Assembly: GCF_032062135.1 (NCBI RefSeq)
Contig: NC_092859.1
Coordinates: 25,636,974-25,700,973, forward strand
Direction: 5' to 3'
From: Pyxicephalus adspersus
Lineage: Eukaryota > Chordata > Amphibia > Anura > Pyxicephalidae
Length of the DNA stretch: 64,000 nt
The translations under genes were made by a program, and so were the position numbers. Below are positions 45,652 to 57,620 of the stretch, piece after piece. The first letter of the stretch is position 1, and each line of letters starts with the position of its first letter. The notes below the pieces were generated by a model that ran no database searches, was not told the origin of the DNA, and was given only the letters and a program-made list of their open reading frames with translations.

Positions 45652-46422
45652 TGTACAATGTATCCAACACGACAAATTGGGAGTGGTAGCATTTAAATGC
45701 ATTTTAGAGCAGACAGATATGTCAATGTCCTAATATTTGCACAAGATAAAAAATATCCCTTACATATAATGAAATGAAAAATTCCATAACTCTGCACCTT
45801 TCACCTGCTATATACAATTCATTTCCATTGCAACTCAAGGATAATCTTGTGTAGAGGGCAATTTTCACATGCTAGTGGTAAGAAGAAAACACAAACTTCA
45901 TGCAGATGTAGCCACATAAGAAAGCAAACCCAGGATCCCGGTGCTGCACAGCTTTCATTAACCACAATCACTCCGCAACCTCTGCTGATTATTCTGCTTC
46001 TCTCTTTCTCAGCTCCCACCCTTCCCATCATTTCCTTTCTTGCCCTGCTTCATGATTTCATGTTTTCTTCCTCATCTCAGGTTAAGATAAAGAACCTCTC
46101 AGTTTCCTTTGAATTGTTTAAATCTTTCCACAATTCCCAGCTTCCTCTTCTTACACATTTACACTTTATGAACTAAGATTTTCTTACGCCCTTCATTGAT
46201 ATTTGTCCCAGAATAATGCTGAATTCTCCACCCTTGTCATGACCGGGAGCTTACTCACCGCTGGTCGGTGGTTTGGCAGCTGAATACGTGCCGGTATCCA
46301 AATTGGATATTAATACCAAATATATATCTCTATTGGCCTTCAATTTATGTACCTATCAATTTATCAATATGCTATTTAACTTTTTATTATCTATCTTTTT
46401 ATTTATCATTTCTTTTATCATT
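45652..46422. other. Unique stretch, nothing identified
   Basis: A 109-codon plus frame (45847-46176) is pyrimidine-rich and has no domain. Confidence 0.3.
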
Positions 46423-46424
46423 AC

Positions 46425-46480
<56 letters not shown>

Positions 46481-46481
46481 T
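46423..46481 (+). repeat. (ATCT)n microsatellite
   Basis: About 14 uninterrupted tetranucleotide units; gives spurious serine/isoleucine/tyrosine/leucine-rich frames. Confidence 0.97.
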
Positions 46482-46839
46482 AAAGATTCCTGGGTGAGCA
46501 ATGCCTGGGTCAAAACTTTTTTTAAGGCCAGCCGGAGGTTGACCTTTTGCAATAATGCCAATTCACAGTGTTAATTCATTTCCTAATGAAACATGAGTTT
46601 TATTGACAGGTTCACTTTAACTCCTACAGATAAATGCTGCAACTGTCAAATTTGGAATCGCTTTAATCTCTGGACTCGTTACAAAGAGAGGAATCACCAT
46701 AACAGCATCCGGATATCTCAGAACTGACATCTGTCACAATACATCACTAAATGTACCATCTACATCAGAACCTCATATGTAAAGTTTTAAATTAATATTT
46801 TTCATTCTAACTAGATCATTTCCACTTTAATAAATGTAT
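46482..46839. other. Unique stretch, possible TTAA-type repeat end
   Basis: gacaggttcactttaa (46601-46617) looks like the outer end of a TTAA-targeting MITE; the partner end is not found. Confidence 0.25.
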
Positions 46840-47380
46840 CTCTTAAAAAATCGCTGGGCGCAACTACAGCAGGACCTGTCTGCGTATGTAACACGATAGC
46901 GTGTTTTATGACTTTCGCAGTGGATTACTGTCAGGCGCTATCCCCGCGGGCCTCTTGTTTTTCCTGACCCGTCATGAATATTACACCGATATGTTTCCAA
47001 TTCTCTCTGTTTCAATCAGTGTTGACTTTTTATTTTCTTTTTTTTTTGGGTGAACCGTTCAGCATCTGTTAGGAAGAAGGTTGATTTTGTGGCCTTGCCC
47101 CTCTCACATCTGGAAGGGTGTCCTCCAGGAGACGCGGTAGGCGAATGTTATTGAATATCTTCGACGGTTTCCTAGAAGAAGCGCAGAGGGGCTGCCAAAC
47201 TCGGGCTGTTTTGACAAACGTAATAACGCCCGATCTTTGTGTTCGTGTTCTTTGGTGGTCACGGTTCTTGTAGTTACATTGTTATGATATCTGTCTGACC
47301 CCCACCCGGTTGAGCAGAAATATGTGATCGAGTTGTTACTCAATGCTTGTTGTGATGGGCGATGTGAGCCAATATCAAGA
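46840..47380. promoter_or_regulatory. Candidate conserved non-coding block
   Basis: Unique, CpG-rich for this window, with a perfect hairpin AACACG-atag-CGTGTT (46890-46905) followed by tttatgac, a Cdx/posterior-Hox-like word. The 79-codon minus frame has no domain. Regulatory role is inferred only. Confidence 0.27.
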
Positions 47381-50339
47381 GTACCTGTTATCTAGGGATG
47401 AATATAAGGTCCAGCTGTCGAAATTTTCTATTTGTATAAAAAAAAACTGGAGGTAATTTGGAGAATTTAGTGATCAGTCCTAATCAGGTGCTTTACAGTG
47501 AGTGAAGAACCCAACATCTTATATAAAAGACCCAGAAAACTTACAGCCAGTGGTCAGAGTTATGGGTACATCAAAACCAAAGACCAATTTAAACTTTATC
47601 TAAAGCTAAAACTTTAGATTAATCGGTTATAACCTTATTCACGTTTTTTTTTTTGTCTTTGTCATCACTTCTCTGTAACTTTCTCTCTCAAACATACAAA
47701 AGGAAGTGAAAAGAAATCTCCCCAAGCAAACGCTGAGGAGCGTCTCTTCTTGGGTGTCACTGGGACAGGTGTCCAGTTATTTCTGATTTACCTGAAATTT
47801 TGGATTTCCTATCCCCCATGTTTTTCAACAAAAAAATTTTGGCAAAATGTCACCATATTGTTGAGAGGCCTTTGAGGCAAAAAATCTGAAATCTGGAGAA
47901 GAAGTTCCACTTACCTGCTCATTATTCCAGCTCCATCAGGCGACATGGCCGGGTGGCTCACCATGGCTTCTCCATTGGCCAGACTCCCAGGTCCAGCAGC
48001 ACAATGCAGGAAGGTGCAAGCACATGCATGCACCCATACTTTAGTCCCCTTGGAGCTGTACTGTCCATCAGGTGAGGGACCCCATGCCATTTAATTGTTT
48101 TATTTGGAACTTTGTTGTTGGAAGTTTATTCCTAGTTCATTATGGCAACTGGGTTAAACTTAATCATGGCACATTTTTAAACTTGCCCCCCACACTTTTA
48201 ATTGAACAGCCTCTAAAAAAAGCATTGTCACCAAATTTGCTTGGGGTATGTGGTAAAATATCCCAAGTGTAAAACAAACATATATATTCTGTTTTTTCTG
48301 TAAATTGAGTGTAGAATAATAGGTAAACATTTTTTAAAGCCAACAGAAGTTAGTTTGCTACAGAAATTCTCCACCAACATACATTATCCATGGCAAAAAA
48401 TGTAAAAATTGCCTCATTGCCCCTAAACAGGACTAATACTGATCAGCTAATTCTCCCCAATAGAGACCCAGACAACAATAAAACAAAGCTTTTCTCACTC
48501 CATTCTAAAATGTAATTCATGTGAATTTCTAAGGATATATTGGGTTCCACACAACTCCTTTGGGTTACAAAAGACTCTTTCAACTCTCTTGGACCTGTTC
48601 TTGAGTCAAAAAATTGCCCTGAAAAATGCAAAAATGCTCTGCTAATTTCTATCGTTTGACCATGTAGATATGCTTTGCTGTTAACAAAATCAAAATAAAG
48701 CAAATATATAGCTAAGCAGTCAGATAGGATCCTGTTAATTGGAGCTCTAGCATGGTGGACCTCAGCAATGAGACCACTGCTTCCACAGTTAAATGTCTTT
48801 TTCTTCAACATGCTGGCAGGGTGCTGGCTTTCCTTCTTGGTTGTGGCTGGTTTCGGAATTTAAAACAAACTCTATGGGTGATTAAAACTGAAATTTTAGT
48901 GGGGCTTTGAGATGCTTGCATGAGTTTTATTTTGGTGGATGTTTGGGACTAACAGTTTGGGTGGTTTATTATTACACTAATCTTCACGTCTGGAGGAAAG
49001 AATGAATTATCTTGTAGGATTAGCTGCCTCTTTGATTATTTATTAGACAAAAGCTTGTCAAACACTTTCAATGTGGAATGTTGGTGTTTGAGTCGGGCCT
49101 ATAAACAATGTTGCAATGGAGGGTGGGCGTTGAGATTTTGGAATTTTTATTGAATGTCGCGGAGGGTGAGTAATTTTGGAATAATTTGTCTGTATAAGGT
49201 CTTTAGGTGGAAAATGAAACGGGTAAGATCACCACATTTTTAAACACTGTCTGGCTACGTGTAACATCTGAGTGTACCCATGAAAAATGAAACATATCAA
49301 CTTTGACAGAATAGGAAGATTCTCAGCTAAACCGCTAATGGCCACCCTGTGTATACAGCAGGACAATCTTCCCATGGCCAGGAAATTAATATTGTGACAG
49401 ATAGAAAGGCCCTTCTTTAGTCATTTAGATTAATGAGACCAACAGAGTACAGAAAATGGTAGCTAATGAGAAGGGAAAGCTGTGGTGATGTCAGGGAAGA
49501 ACTGCATTGCATTGGGGCAGTGGCCAAGTACTGCATCAATAATTCAAAAAATCGTAGCTTGGGTTAGTAGGGGAATTATACATTTCTACCATATCAAACA
49601 AATATGAAAGCTTCATTCATTGATCAATTACAATCATCCTATTAACAGGTCAATAATTCTACCTGCAAGAGTCTCCCTACGCGTTTCACCTCGTATGGAG
49701 CTAACCATTACTTTATGACTAGGCTCCATAAATAGTAAAAGGGATCAGAACTAAAATATCCCGCAAATGAAAGCAATGGCTCTTGGTCATTAAAATTATT
49801 TAGGTAGATCTGAAAGCAGGTGTTTGGTATTTGATGGAGTGTTAAGGATGGTAAGGTTCTAAGAGCCTGCACCCAAGATAGAGGGACTAGAGGCAAAGAG
49901 ACCAAGTGATGCAATTAGCCGATTAGAAAAATTTGCTTAAACAGAAAAAAAAAACACTTTTTGATTATTTATAAAGCAGTGAATCTGAAAAGTTCCATGG
50001 TGGAGAATCAAATACTGCCAGTGAAACACTGGACCTAGAATATTCTCCACCAGGGGATGTTGCAGTAAATGTCAGGTGCTTTTTTAAAAGACCCCTTCGT
50101 ATTATACTTGACATGCTGATCAGTTTTTGATGGACAAAGCAAACGCTATGAACGTTCACCCTAATACTAACCCTAATGATAACCATAGCAGTAACCCTGA
50201 TCAACAAATCCATGTCACTGCCATGTTGGCTTTTGGAAGTTCAATTGATACTAATTCTCTATAACAATCCAACTAGTCCTTGAGGCCGGTGCTGGGTAGA
50301 TTTGTCTGCAGAATATAACTTATTTTCTAGTTAATAGCT
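47381..50339. other. Long unique stretch, little identified
   Basis: ctacgcgtttcacctcgtat (49678-49697) resembles the foldback-arm motif. A 122-codon minus frame (48443-48811) lies in AT-rich DNA and has no domain. Nothing else recognised. Confidence 0.3.
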
Positions 50340-50740
50340 GCCATAGGAATTTTGGGTAAACGTAGTTTGCCTTGATGATACAGTCGGAGAAGTACATCGT
50401 GTTCCATTGTAGCGGAGTGGAAAACACATCTATAAACCCATGACGGTTGCACATGATGGGATATCTTGTAAGCTTTCTTCTAGGTACGTACCCATAAGAG
50501 GTAAATATTATTTTTCAGACACTCCGCAGTGCAAACCTAATGACCCTTCCCCAAAGAGAGATTTGAATAAAAGATATAGAGATTCCACTGTCAGAATGTG
50601 GCTGGGTCTCGGCTCCATAAAATAAAGGTCACATCGACAGGCGGATAAAAGATTCATGTTATGGTGGAGGTATATCCTGTCCCCCTGCTCTGTTTTTCCA
50701 GGACAAGAAAAACGAGATTTGAAGCAGGCCATTCCAATGT
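50340..50740. promoter_or_regulatory. Candidate conserved non-coding block
   Basis: Unique, GC-balanced, with several CpGs and an ataaaataaaggtca word (50617-50631). Short frames on both strands have no domain. Confidence 0.2.
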
Positions 50741-51119
50741 TGAGAAAAAAAAATTCTTTGTGTTTTTACTGTTATACCGATCTATAAGTTCAGAAGTGAC
50801 TTTAGCTGAGGGGTTCTGATGGAGGGCTTGTTAACCAAAAAACGGTTTACATCTAAATATAGAATTGTGGCCTTATTTAGTAATTAGAAATGGTGTATAT
50901 AAGTTTTTAAAAAAATATTTTGACTTGACTTCTTAGCCTGATCTTTTTTACACTTGTGCTTCTTTTAAAGCTGATGGATAGACCTGTATAAAAGCTATAA
51001 ATATACTAAATACCTGCCAAAAGTGTGACCCACTTAAAGATACTGAAAAGCCAGTCTGTTGGCTGGATACCAGTGACATTCACTAATATTGCAGCTATTC
51101 ATTCAGTAGTGAATAGCAA
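50741..51119. other. AT-rich unique stretch
   Basis: Nothing recognised. Confidence 0.35.
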
Positions 51120-51925
51120 CATTACTGGGAAAGTAAGGCCTGGAACGTTCAAGGCAAAGGAGCATAGGGAAGGGCCGACATGACTGGGCAGACTGGGAGC
51201 AGACAGGTAAGAGTTAGAAAATAAGTTCGGAAGTGAGCAAGGTGGAGTTTAAAGATGCCAAGGTGAAGGAGGGGTTAAAGGGATTAAAAGGTCAGGTAGA
51301 GAAAGTGAGGGGGTCATTTTGGGTAGACAGCCTGTAGGAGAAAGTTTCCCACCCTCCCGCCCTCTTTTTTTTGGTTAGGTACAGTTTTTGGTTTGTAGCA
51401 TTGGTTGTTAGGATAGGATAGTTGGGTCAGCGGCTGAGGTCCTTGAAGGGGGTGTGTTGATTGGTTGAGTGTTGAATATGGCTATGCAGTTGGGGACCCA
51501 TCTACGGTATGGAGTTCATGTGGTTTGGATAATTGTGTTTGGAAAAAGATGTTGAGGGTCTGCACAAAATGGAAGGAATCTATTGTTCCAGAGCTGGGAG
51601 AATTGGCAGCTGAGAGCAATCATTATTGGGGTGCAGACCAAAAAACAATATTGTGATGGTCTTCGAGGACCAGCAACCAGTAAATTTTAAGTTGGGAGCA
51701 GTGTAGTTTCTTTTTAATTGTTATTTAAGTATTATTTATGGGTAATTTATTGGCTATATTTATGTGTTAAATATTTGTTGATATTATGATTGTTATGGTG
51801 TTTAAATGTATATTTGTTTTTTAAATATATATATATATATAGAAAGAAAATATTTTGATAATTGTTATAATAAAATGCCTACGGACCATTTAACCAACCC
51901 ATTCTGGAGTGTTTTTTTGGATTTT
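51120..51925 (+). mobile_element. Retroelement-like dispersed repeat, family R (longest copy)
   Basis: G-rich left part, then ggagaaagtttcccaccctc, tgaggtccttgaagggggtg, cccatctacggtatgg, a T-rich tract with a short TA run (51828-51841), ataataaaatgcctacggac and catttaaccaacccattctg. It shows the same order as the other three R copies and a polyadenylation-like signal. No coding domain left. Confidence 0.6.
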
Positions 51926-52429
51926 GTAAAGGTGGTTTAAAGGTGATGAAAATGGGTAAAGGGATTTTGGGTGGGGGCAGTCGTCTGTGCCACAGTCATG
52001 AAGCCTATTCTAAAACTGAAGCAACACTGAGAAGCCTATCTATCCACTGGAGACCAATGGCATCACTGGGAATGCAGCTTAACCATTCATTAGAGTTCAT
52101 TGGCATCACTAAGTGTAGAGCCTATCCATTCATTAGAGATTCAAACGACGTTTCCAGTTTGCTCAATTGGAAACATTTTTTTTTATTATTATTCAGATCC
52201 AGGCACTAAAGCATAAGATGTACCTAGAAATTGATTACTATTTACAAAAGAGATATATTGGCCATCTGTGGCTCACTGCTATTCATACTCTCTATATGAC
52301 CTCTGCGTCACTTTGTATCTTGTCACTCTTCCAGCCAATCTGGAATTCAGGCAGCCACATAAATGCTGCAAAGAAAAGTGCGGCCGTGTCAATAAACAAG
52401 GAGCAGGCATTCCATCTAGAACATTGATA
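51926..52429. other. Unique stretch, nothing identified
   Basis: Overlapping frames up to 114 codons (52268-52612) have no domain. Confidence 0.3.
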
Positions 52430-53190
52430 GTGGTAAACCCTCCGCAGTCTGCTCTAAAAGGTAACCTTGAAAAGGGATCAGCAGAGGCAGACAGAAGTTT
52501 CCATATGCTGATTGCAGCAACAGATGTGTTCGTTCCTCTGTATGTATCAGAGAATGGCAATATACGAAGGGCTTTATGGAGCGATGACTTTAAAAGGCAA
52601 ACTGTCCCCTAGCTGGATGTTGTGTCTGGGGGTCTCGTTCGCCTCGTCCCGTGCATTCCACATCCACCACATCACTTCCCAGCAGCCCCTGGGGCAGAGT
52701 GAGAGATAGCTTGCTATCTTCATGTCAAATTTCCCATCATTGCTTAACTCCTGCAGGATCCTGGCTCATCTCCCCTCCGTGCAGCCAGGTTTACGCTTGC
52801 GACTCATTCTTGCCATAGCTTGGATGCACAAACCCGCTTATAAAATCCACATTTCCAGGATTCTTTCCGGCACCCCCCCAAGCAGTAAAATATACAAAGA
52901 CGGGACGAGGAGTAAACAATTTTTTCAGAGCTAATCTGCCTTTATTTTCATCGTTCTTTTTGGTAATGGAATTCGCAGTTGGTCTTTTTCGAGTGACGGG
53001 TAAAAATAAGTTTGGGTTTGGCCAGAAAGTCTAAATAACAAATCGATGGGTGGGACACCTTGAAGCTCCCTCACGTGTCCGCTTAACACAGCGCACACCT
53101 CCCAGATTACAGTCCGGAGGATGTTATGTCTGGGAGGACGCTGAGGATCCTGGGAAATGCATGTACTCCGTGCACCTGCTCCTACCAGCT
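52430..53190. promoter_or_regulatory. Candidate conserved non-coding block, ~0.75 kb
   Basis: Unique, GC-balanced, several CpGs, no supported reading frame. Words of possible interest are ccacatttccaggattcttt, cctcacgtgtcc (an E-box CACGTG) near 53072, and ccagattacagtccggagg. Inference only. Confidence 0.25.
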
Positions 53191-53661
53191 AGTTAGACAT
53201 TATGGACTTTTTTTTACAAAGGTCAAATCTAGGACGAAACAAAAATGTACACATTTGAAATCTGTATTTCCTGTCTTCCTCTTTCCCTTTAAGCAGAATA
53301 TAATTTATTTCATGTGTATTCTTACTTGTATCTAATTTGCACCATAAAATACAATTAGAGACAATTTTCATTTGCAGGATTGCATTGATGTAGAAAACAA
53401 TCCTGTATAGTTCCCTTCATATTTTTTTTTAAAAGGGGGGGGGGGTTAAAAAGAGGGGGTCAAGACGCAAGGTCTGCTGCAGTGCTAACAAGGATCATCC
53501 TAACAGAAGAAAAGAAAGAAAAGACTTAATACTCTGCTTCTGCTCCTTCACTTTCCAATCATAGGCTAGGGCTAGAGAGGTGACCAATATATAAGCCTGG
53601 GAAATGTTTGGTACATCCCTCATATTTCCTATGTTCTGACTTTATAAATATTACAAATTAA
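53191..53661. other. Unique stretch with a G-run
   Basis: An 11-base G run lies at about 53435-53445; nothing else recognised. Confidence 0.35.
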
Positions 53662-54201
53662 AACATATTAATAATCTATCATGGGAGAACTTGGGTTATT
53701 CAGCAAACCTGGAATAGATCTGGTTCAGGACTGAAAGCATTTGCTAAATAATAGCAAAAGAAAATAGCAAAAGAAATCCCTTTTAAGTCTGTTGGATTAC
53801 CTAGGTTCTCCCATGATAGTCCATCTTCTCTAGTCTTAGTTTAAACTATCTTCTCCAGATGAGTGGTCGGCCACCTTTTGGTTGTCACAGACCACTAATT
53901 TCACTGACTCTTGACCGCACATGCGCGGGGAGCTATGTGTCACTCAAAGGGGAAGACACTTGCCCCAGAGCGAGGTCATGATGCCACAACCCACCCACTC
54001 TCCCATCGCAGGTCTGAGCCTATGATAGGTGAATGGGCGGGTTGTGTACAGAGACACAAACCGCCCACTGCCCCGAGCCTGAGATCCATACGGGGGACAT
54101 GGTCCGCGGCTCTGGCTGGTGCAACCCCTAAGTGGGGTCTTTTTCCTGATCCCTGGTTGGCGACCACTTCTCCAGATAGTTTTAATAAATCAGGCCCATT
54201 G
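53662..54201. mobile_element. Palindromic MITE family B (subtype 2), split by a hAT element
   Basis: ctatcatgggagaacttggg ... ttctcccatgatagtccatc are the inner complements; the right end ataaatcaggcccattg is at 54185-54201. The element is interrupted at 53861-54169 by hAT family H2. The outer left end is missing. Confidence 0.85.
53861..54169 (+). mobile_element. hAT MITE family H2 with perfect target duplication
   Basis: Left end gagtggtcggccacc and right end ggttggcgaccactt are the complementary H2 ends with one changed outer base each. The 8-bp repeat CTCCAGAT occurs exactly at 53853-53860 and 54170-54177. The 309-bp interior is GC-rich. The 134-codon plus frame across it is not a gene. 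Confidence 0.93.
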
Positions 54202-54209
54202 CATACAAT

Positions 54210-54960
54210 TTTTTTAGGGGGATGGTGGGCTTCTCCTCAATGTTTGCTTTGGGTGGCAAAAAGTTTAGATGCCCCCCGTTTATTTTCATATATACGAGGA
54301 TTATTGTGCGATTAGACTCTTGTCTGCAGCCGGTTATCCTTGGCTGTCCTCTGTCCTGTTGACTCCTCCGTCACACTGGCTGTTGGTGCCACTATGTTCT
54401 ATTTTTTGCCTACAAGTCCCCCTCCACCAGGTGGGAGAGACATTGTGTCCTGCATCTTTGTGTGTCAAATGATGTCACTCTTTAAATCAGTTGCTGCTGG
54501 TTTGCAGCCAGCCCAGGCCCTGTGCAGAACACACAGCCTTTATAAGATTCTTGGCCCGGTCTATAGACAGGAGGTAGTCATTGTGACGGGTGACTTTAAT
54601 TCCTGCTCTCCCCCACCACATATACCCTCCCGGATTTCACTCTCTTCCTCGCCTTTCAGCAAGCAGACGCTCGGAGGATACACAGAAAGCCGAGATCAGA
54701 GCATTTGTCCCGAGAGTAATATTTTTAGGAAAAAAACTTTTAGGAAACAGCATCTGGCAAAGGGTCCCACAGTCGCGGCCAGCCGCCTGACGCTGCCAGG
54801 GTGAGGGCAGACAGAAGCCGCGTGTTAGCCGATACGGAGGGAACATTCAGTCTGGGTCCGGGACGTATCATTGAAGGATTCATAAAATTGCAGAAAGTTT
54901 TCATCCCTGCTGCAAATTCTTTTGAAATACATTCTTGAAGGGGAAGGGGACATCATTTGA
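54210..54960. promoter_or_regulatory. Candidate conserved non-coding block
   Basis: Unique, GC-balanced, CpG-containing. A 154-codon plus frame (54340-54804) is the longest here but overlaps other open frames on both strands and shows no domain. Confidence 0.22.
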
Positions 54961-55257
54961 CCTCTGGATTCTTTTTATTTCCTCTGTTAATCCGGGCAGA
55001 CAAAATACAGTACACTATTCATATCAGTCACTGCCCCAGAGGAGGTAATACTGCCATGTGCCTAAAAGTACAAATAGATCATTCAAGGCAAATAATTACA
55101 ACCCAATAAAAGCGATAATTTAGTTAAACTTCAGTCATAAATAGGAAAATGTAATCTTTGAAATTCTGTAATAAATCAGAAAATTTTACAATGTAATAAA
55201 AGAAAATTATATCATACAAAATCAAACTGTGATGCAGCATCAACATTCATTTTCGTA
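54961..55257. other. AT-rich unique stretch
   Basis: Nothing recognised. Confidence 0.35.
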
Positions 55258-55430
55258 TACAGGTAGTCCCCCGGTTACATACGAGATAGGGACTGTAGGT
55301 TCGTTCTTAAGTTGAATATGTATGTATATTAGAACAGGTACATTTTTTTAATAAATGCAATTAGGACAGATGTTTGTCTCAACATATTATTAGGCAGTGT
55401 TGTGTGAGTTACTGTATAAAATCCTTAATG
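55258..55430 (+). mobile_element. Mariner/Tigger-like element, left end fragment
   Basis: Starts tacaggtagtcccccggtta after a TA, then acgagatagggactgtaggt and tcgttcttaagttgaatatg. This is the style of Tigger-like mariner terminal sequences. The right end is not identified. Confidence 0.5.
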
Positions 55431-55599
55431 TGATTTAATTACAAACAAAGCAAAAAAAAATCTTCATGGAGCCTAGACAATCAAAAACTTCTGGAGCAAG
55501 CTGTGCTTTGATATGCAAAGTCAACTGCAGAGTTTGTCTTGGTCATTAAAGAGTTAAAAGAGACTGCAGAAAGAGCTCCCCCCCCCCCTGGATCATATA

Positions 55600-55865
55600 T
55601 AATCCATTCAGAATGGGGAAAAAATGATATGTGACTATGATCATGGCATGGTTGTTGGTGTTATGTGGGCTGGTCAGAGTATTTCAGAAACTGCTGGGAT
55701 TTGCACACACAGCCATCTCTGGGGTTTAGAGAGAATGGTCTAAAAAAGAGAAAATATCCAGTAAGTAGAAGTTCTCTGGGCATGAATGTCTTGTTGATGC
55801 CAGAGGTCAGAGGAAAATGATCAGACTGGTTCAAGCTAATAGAAAGGTAACAGTAACTTAAATAC
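55600..55865 (+). pseudogene. Tc1-like transposase N-terminal (DNA-binding) remnant
   Basis: Plus-strand translation gives GQSISETAGICTHS, then after a frameshift REWSKKEKI and ECLVDARGQRKMIRLVQANR. The order fits the helix-turn-helix N-terminal region of a Tc1-like transposase. Two stops and one frameshift are visible; the DDE domain is absent. Confidence 0.75.
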
Positions 55866-56136
55866 CCCGGAATCTTTGCTTAGTGATAGTAATAAAGGTC
55901 TTTGCCTCAGTGATCAGTGGAAGTAAAAAATGCCGTGTCATCAGCAGGGGTAATACATATTTCAGTGTCAGTGTATAATAGAAGTACAACAAGCCTGGGA
56001 TCTGTCAGAGTAAAAACTGCCTCTGTTGCAGTGGAAATAAATGTCACTGTGTCATTGGTTGGCAAGACTTAACAAAAAGTCTAGTGTTAATAGGAGTAAG
56101 AAATATATAAAAACAGCTCAGCAAACATGTACTCAA
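55866..56136. other. Unassigned, with recurring short words
   Basis: gtgtca and cagtg recur loosely (55905-56060), perhaps a decayed tandem array. Not resolvable by eye. Confidence 0.25.
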
Positions 56137-56345
56137 CCTGCACATTACACATAAACATACACACAAACACATAGTCTGCACGTTACACACAAACATACAG
56201 ACACAGCACTGCATTACATACATAAACATACACACAAACACATGGTCTGCACATTAAACATAAATATAGAGACACAGCTCTCAATTACACACATAAACAT
56301 ACACACAAACACATGGTCTGCACATTACACACAAACATACAGGAC
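56137..56345 (+). repeat. 71-bp tandem repeat, about three units
   Basis: cacacaaacacatggtctgc occurs at about 56161, 56232 and 56303 (exact 71-bp period). The units are rich in acacataaacat words. Confidence 0.92.
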
Positions 56346-56929
56346 AAATGTCAGGCTTTTGGAGGTAGGGAGAAGTACCTGGGGAGAAATGTGGAGGCCC
56401 TGGAAAGTTACTTTCCAAACCTCTTCAAAATAAACATAGCGAGAAATACAATTTTATTAGGGCTTTTGGCCTTCCCACACTCAAGCATTGCTTTTGTCTT
56501 TGTTGCTGTCCTTCCTGTCTGTTAAAATGGGACAGGACTAGGACAGCAGTACTTATAAATCTGTCTAATGGAGTCCCGGATTGCAGTAAAAAACCCACCA
56601 TAGTTTTTAGTTTTTCTCACTCTATCCAATACTAGAAGAAAAAATGGCTTTCCATACACTTTATTACTTGCTTGTCTGGTGTGGTGCCTGGTGTGCCAAA
56701 TAAAAGGTCCCCTCTCTCCCAGTGTGGTTGCTCTTGCCAGCTGCTATATCACTACTGTATTTTGTAGTTCTTCAACAAGGAGACAGGTTCATTGTAAAGC
56801 TTAATCATTATCCTAAATATTATTTTAAAAATTGAGTACATATAAAGTGATGCTGGAGCCTTTTTTAAAAGTACAAATCTGTGTCACACTTACTTTTTCC
56901 TTGTGTCTCTCTCCTGCGCATCCGGGCAG
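56346..56929. other. Unique stretch, nothing identified
   Basis: No signal recognised. Confidence 0.35.
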
Positions 56930-57620
56930 TTCTAACTTTGGGCTTGCCTTTGCTCCCAAGTTTAATCAGTTTTGCCCATCCCGCTGGCTAATCAGGAAAT
57001 AGTCTCTTAATCATCCCTGGCTTTTTAGCTAGCTCAGCGTTCGTGCAACGTGTTTCCACTAATGTTGAGCCCCCTAGCTCTGCTGAGCAGCCCTGTACAC
57101 CTGTTGGTTAATTCATTGTTTCCTCTGCCCAGCTCCTGTGTAACCCCTTGTTGCCCAGTCTGTTGTTTCCCAGCCAATTTCCTTGTGCTGTTCCAGTGCT
57201 CCTCTCTGCCTGTGGATATTCCTGTGTCACCTGCACCCTTTGTAGCTTCCTGTGTCTCCTGTGTTTCCTGTGTCTGCGGTGGCCCCTGTGTCACTGCTGT
57301 CTATTTCCTGGATCCCTGGTATTTGACCCCTGGCTTGTGACCCAACCTCTTTTGCTTGTTGCCTGCCTTGACCCCGTTCTTCCTTGACAATTCTACTGCC
57401 TTGTGATTTGGTACTGTGTATCTTCTTACCCAGCTCACCCTGGTGTGCTCAAGGACCGCAACCTGGCAGTAACCAGCAGCGCAACATCCTCACCACTAAA
57501 GGCTCTGAAGAAGACCTGGTTACTGCTTAGACTCTGCGCCTTGGCCCTTCTCAGGGCCCACACCATTTCTGTGCAAGTCATACTGCCCCCTAGAGGCTCT
57601 GACTCCCCAAGCGTGACAAT
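56930..57620 (+). mobile_element. C/T-rich dispersed repeat, probable retroelement terminal region
   Basis: Long pyrimidine-rich sequence with an internal tctcctgtgtttcctgtgtc array (57250-57280), then gaccccgttcttccttgaca, accctggtgtgctcaaggac, cgcaacctggcagtaaccag, cttagactctgcgccttgg, gtgcaagtcatactgccccc. I recognise this as the style of frog retroelement LTR or leader regions, from memory rather than from a match inside the window. No coding domain. Confidence 0.4.
57582..57597 (-). promoter_or_regulatory. CTCF-like motif
   Basis: The reverse complement GCCTCTAGGGGGCAGT is close to the CTCF core. It lies inside the probable repeat above, so it may be repeat-derived. Confidence 0.3.

Noticed and set aside
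54340..54804. 154-codon plus-strand frame
   Set aside because: No domain, overlaps other open frames on both strands, and lies in a GC-balanced block where long chance frames are expected.
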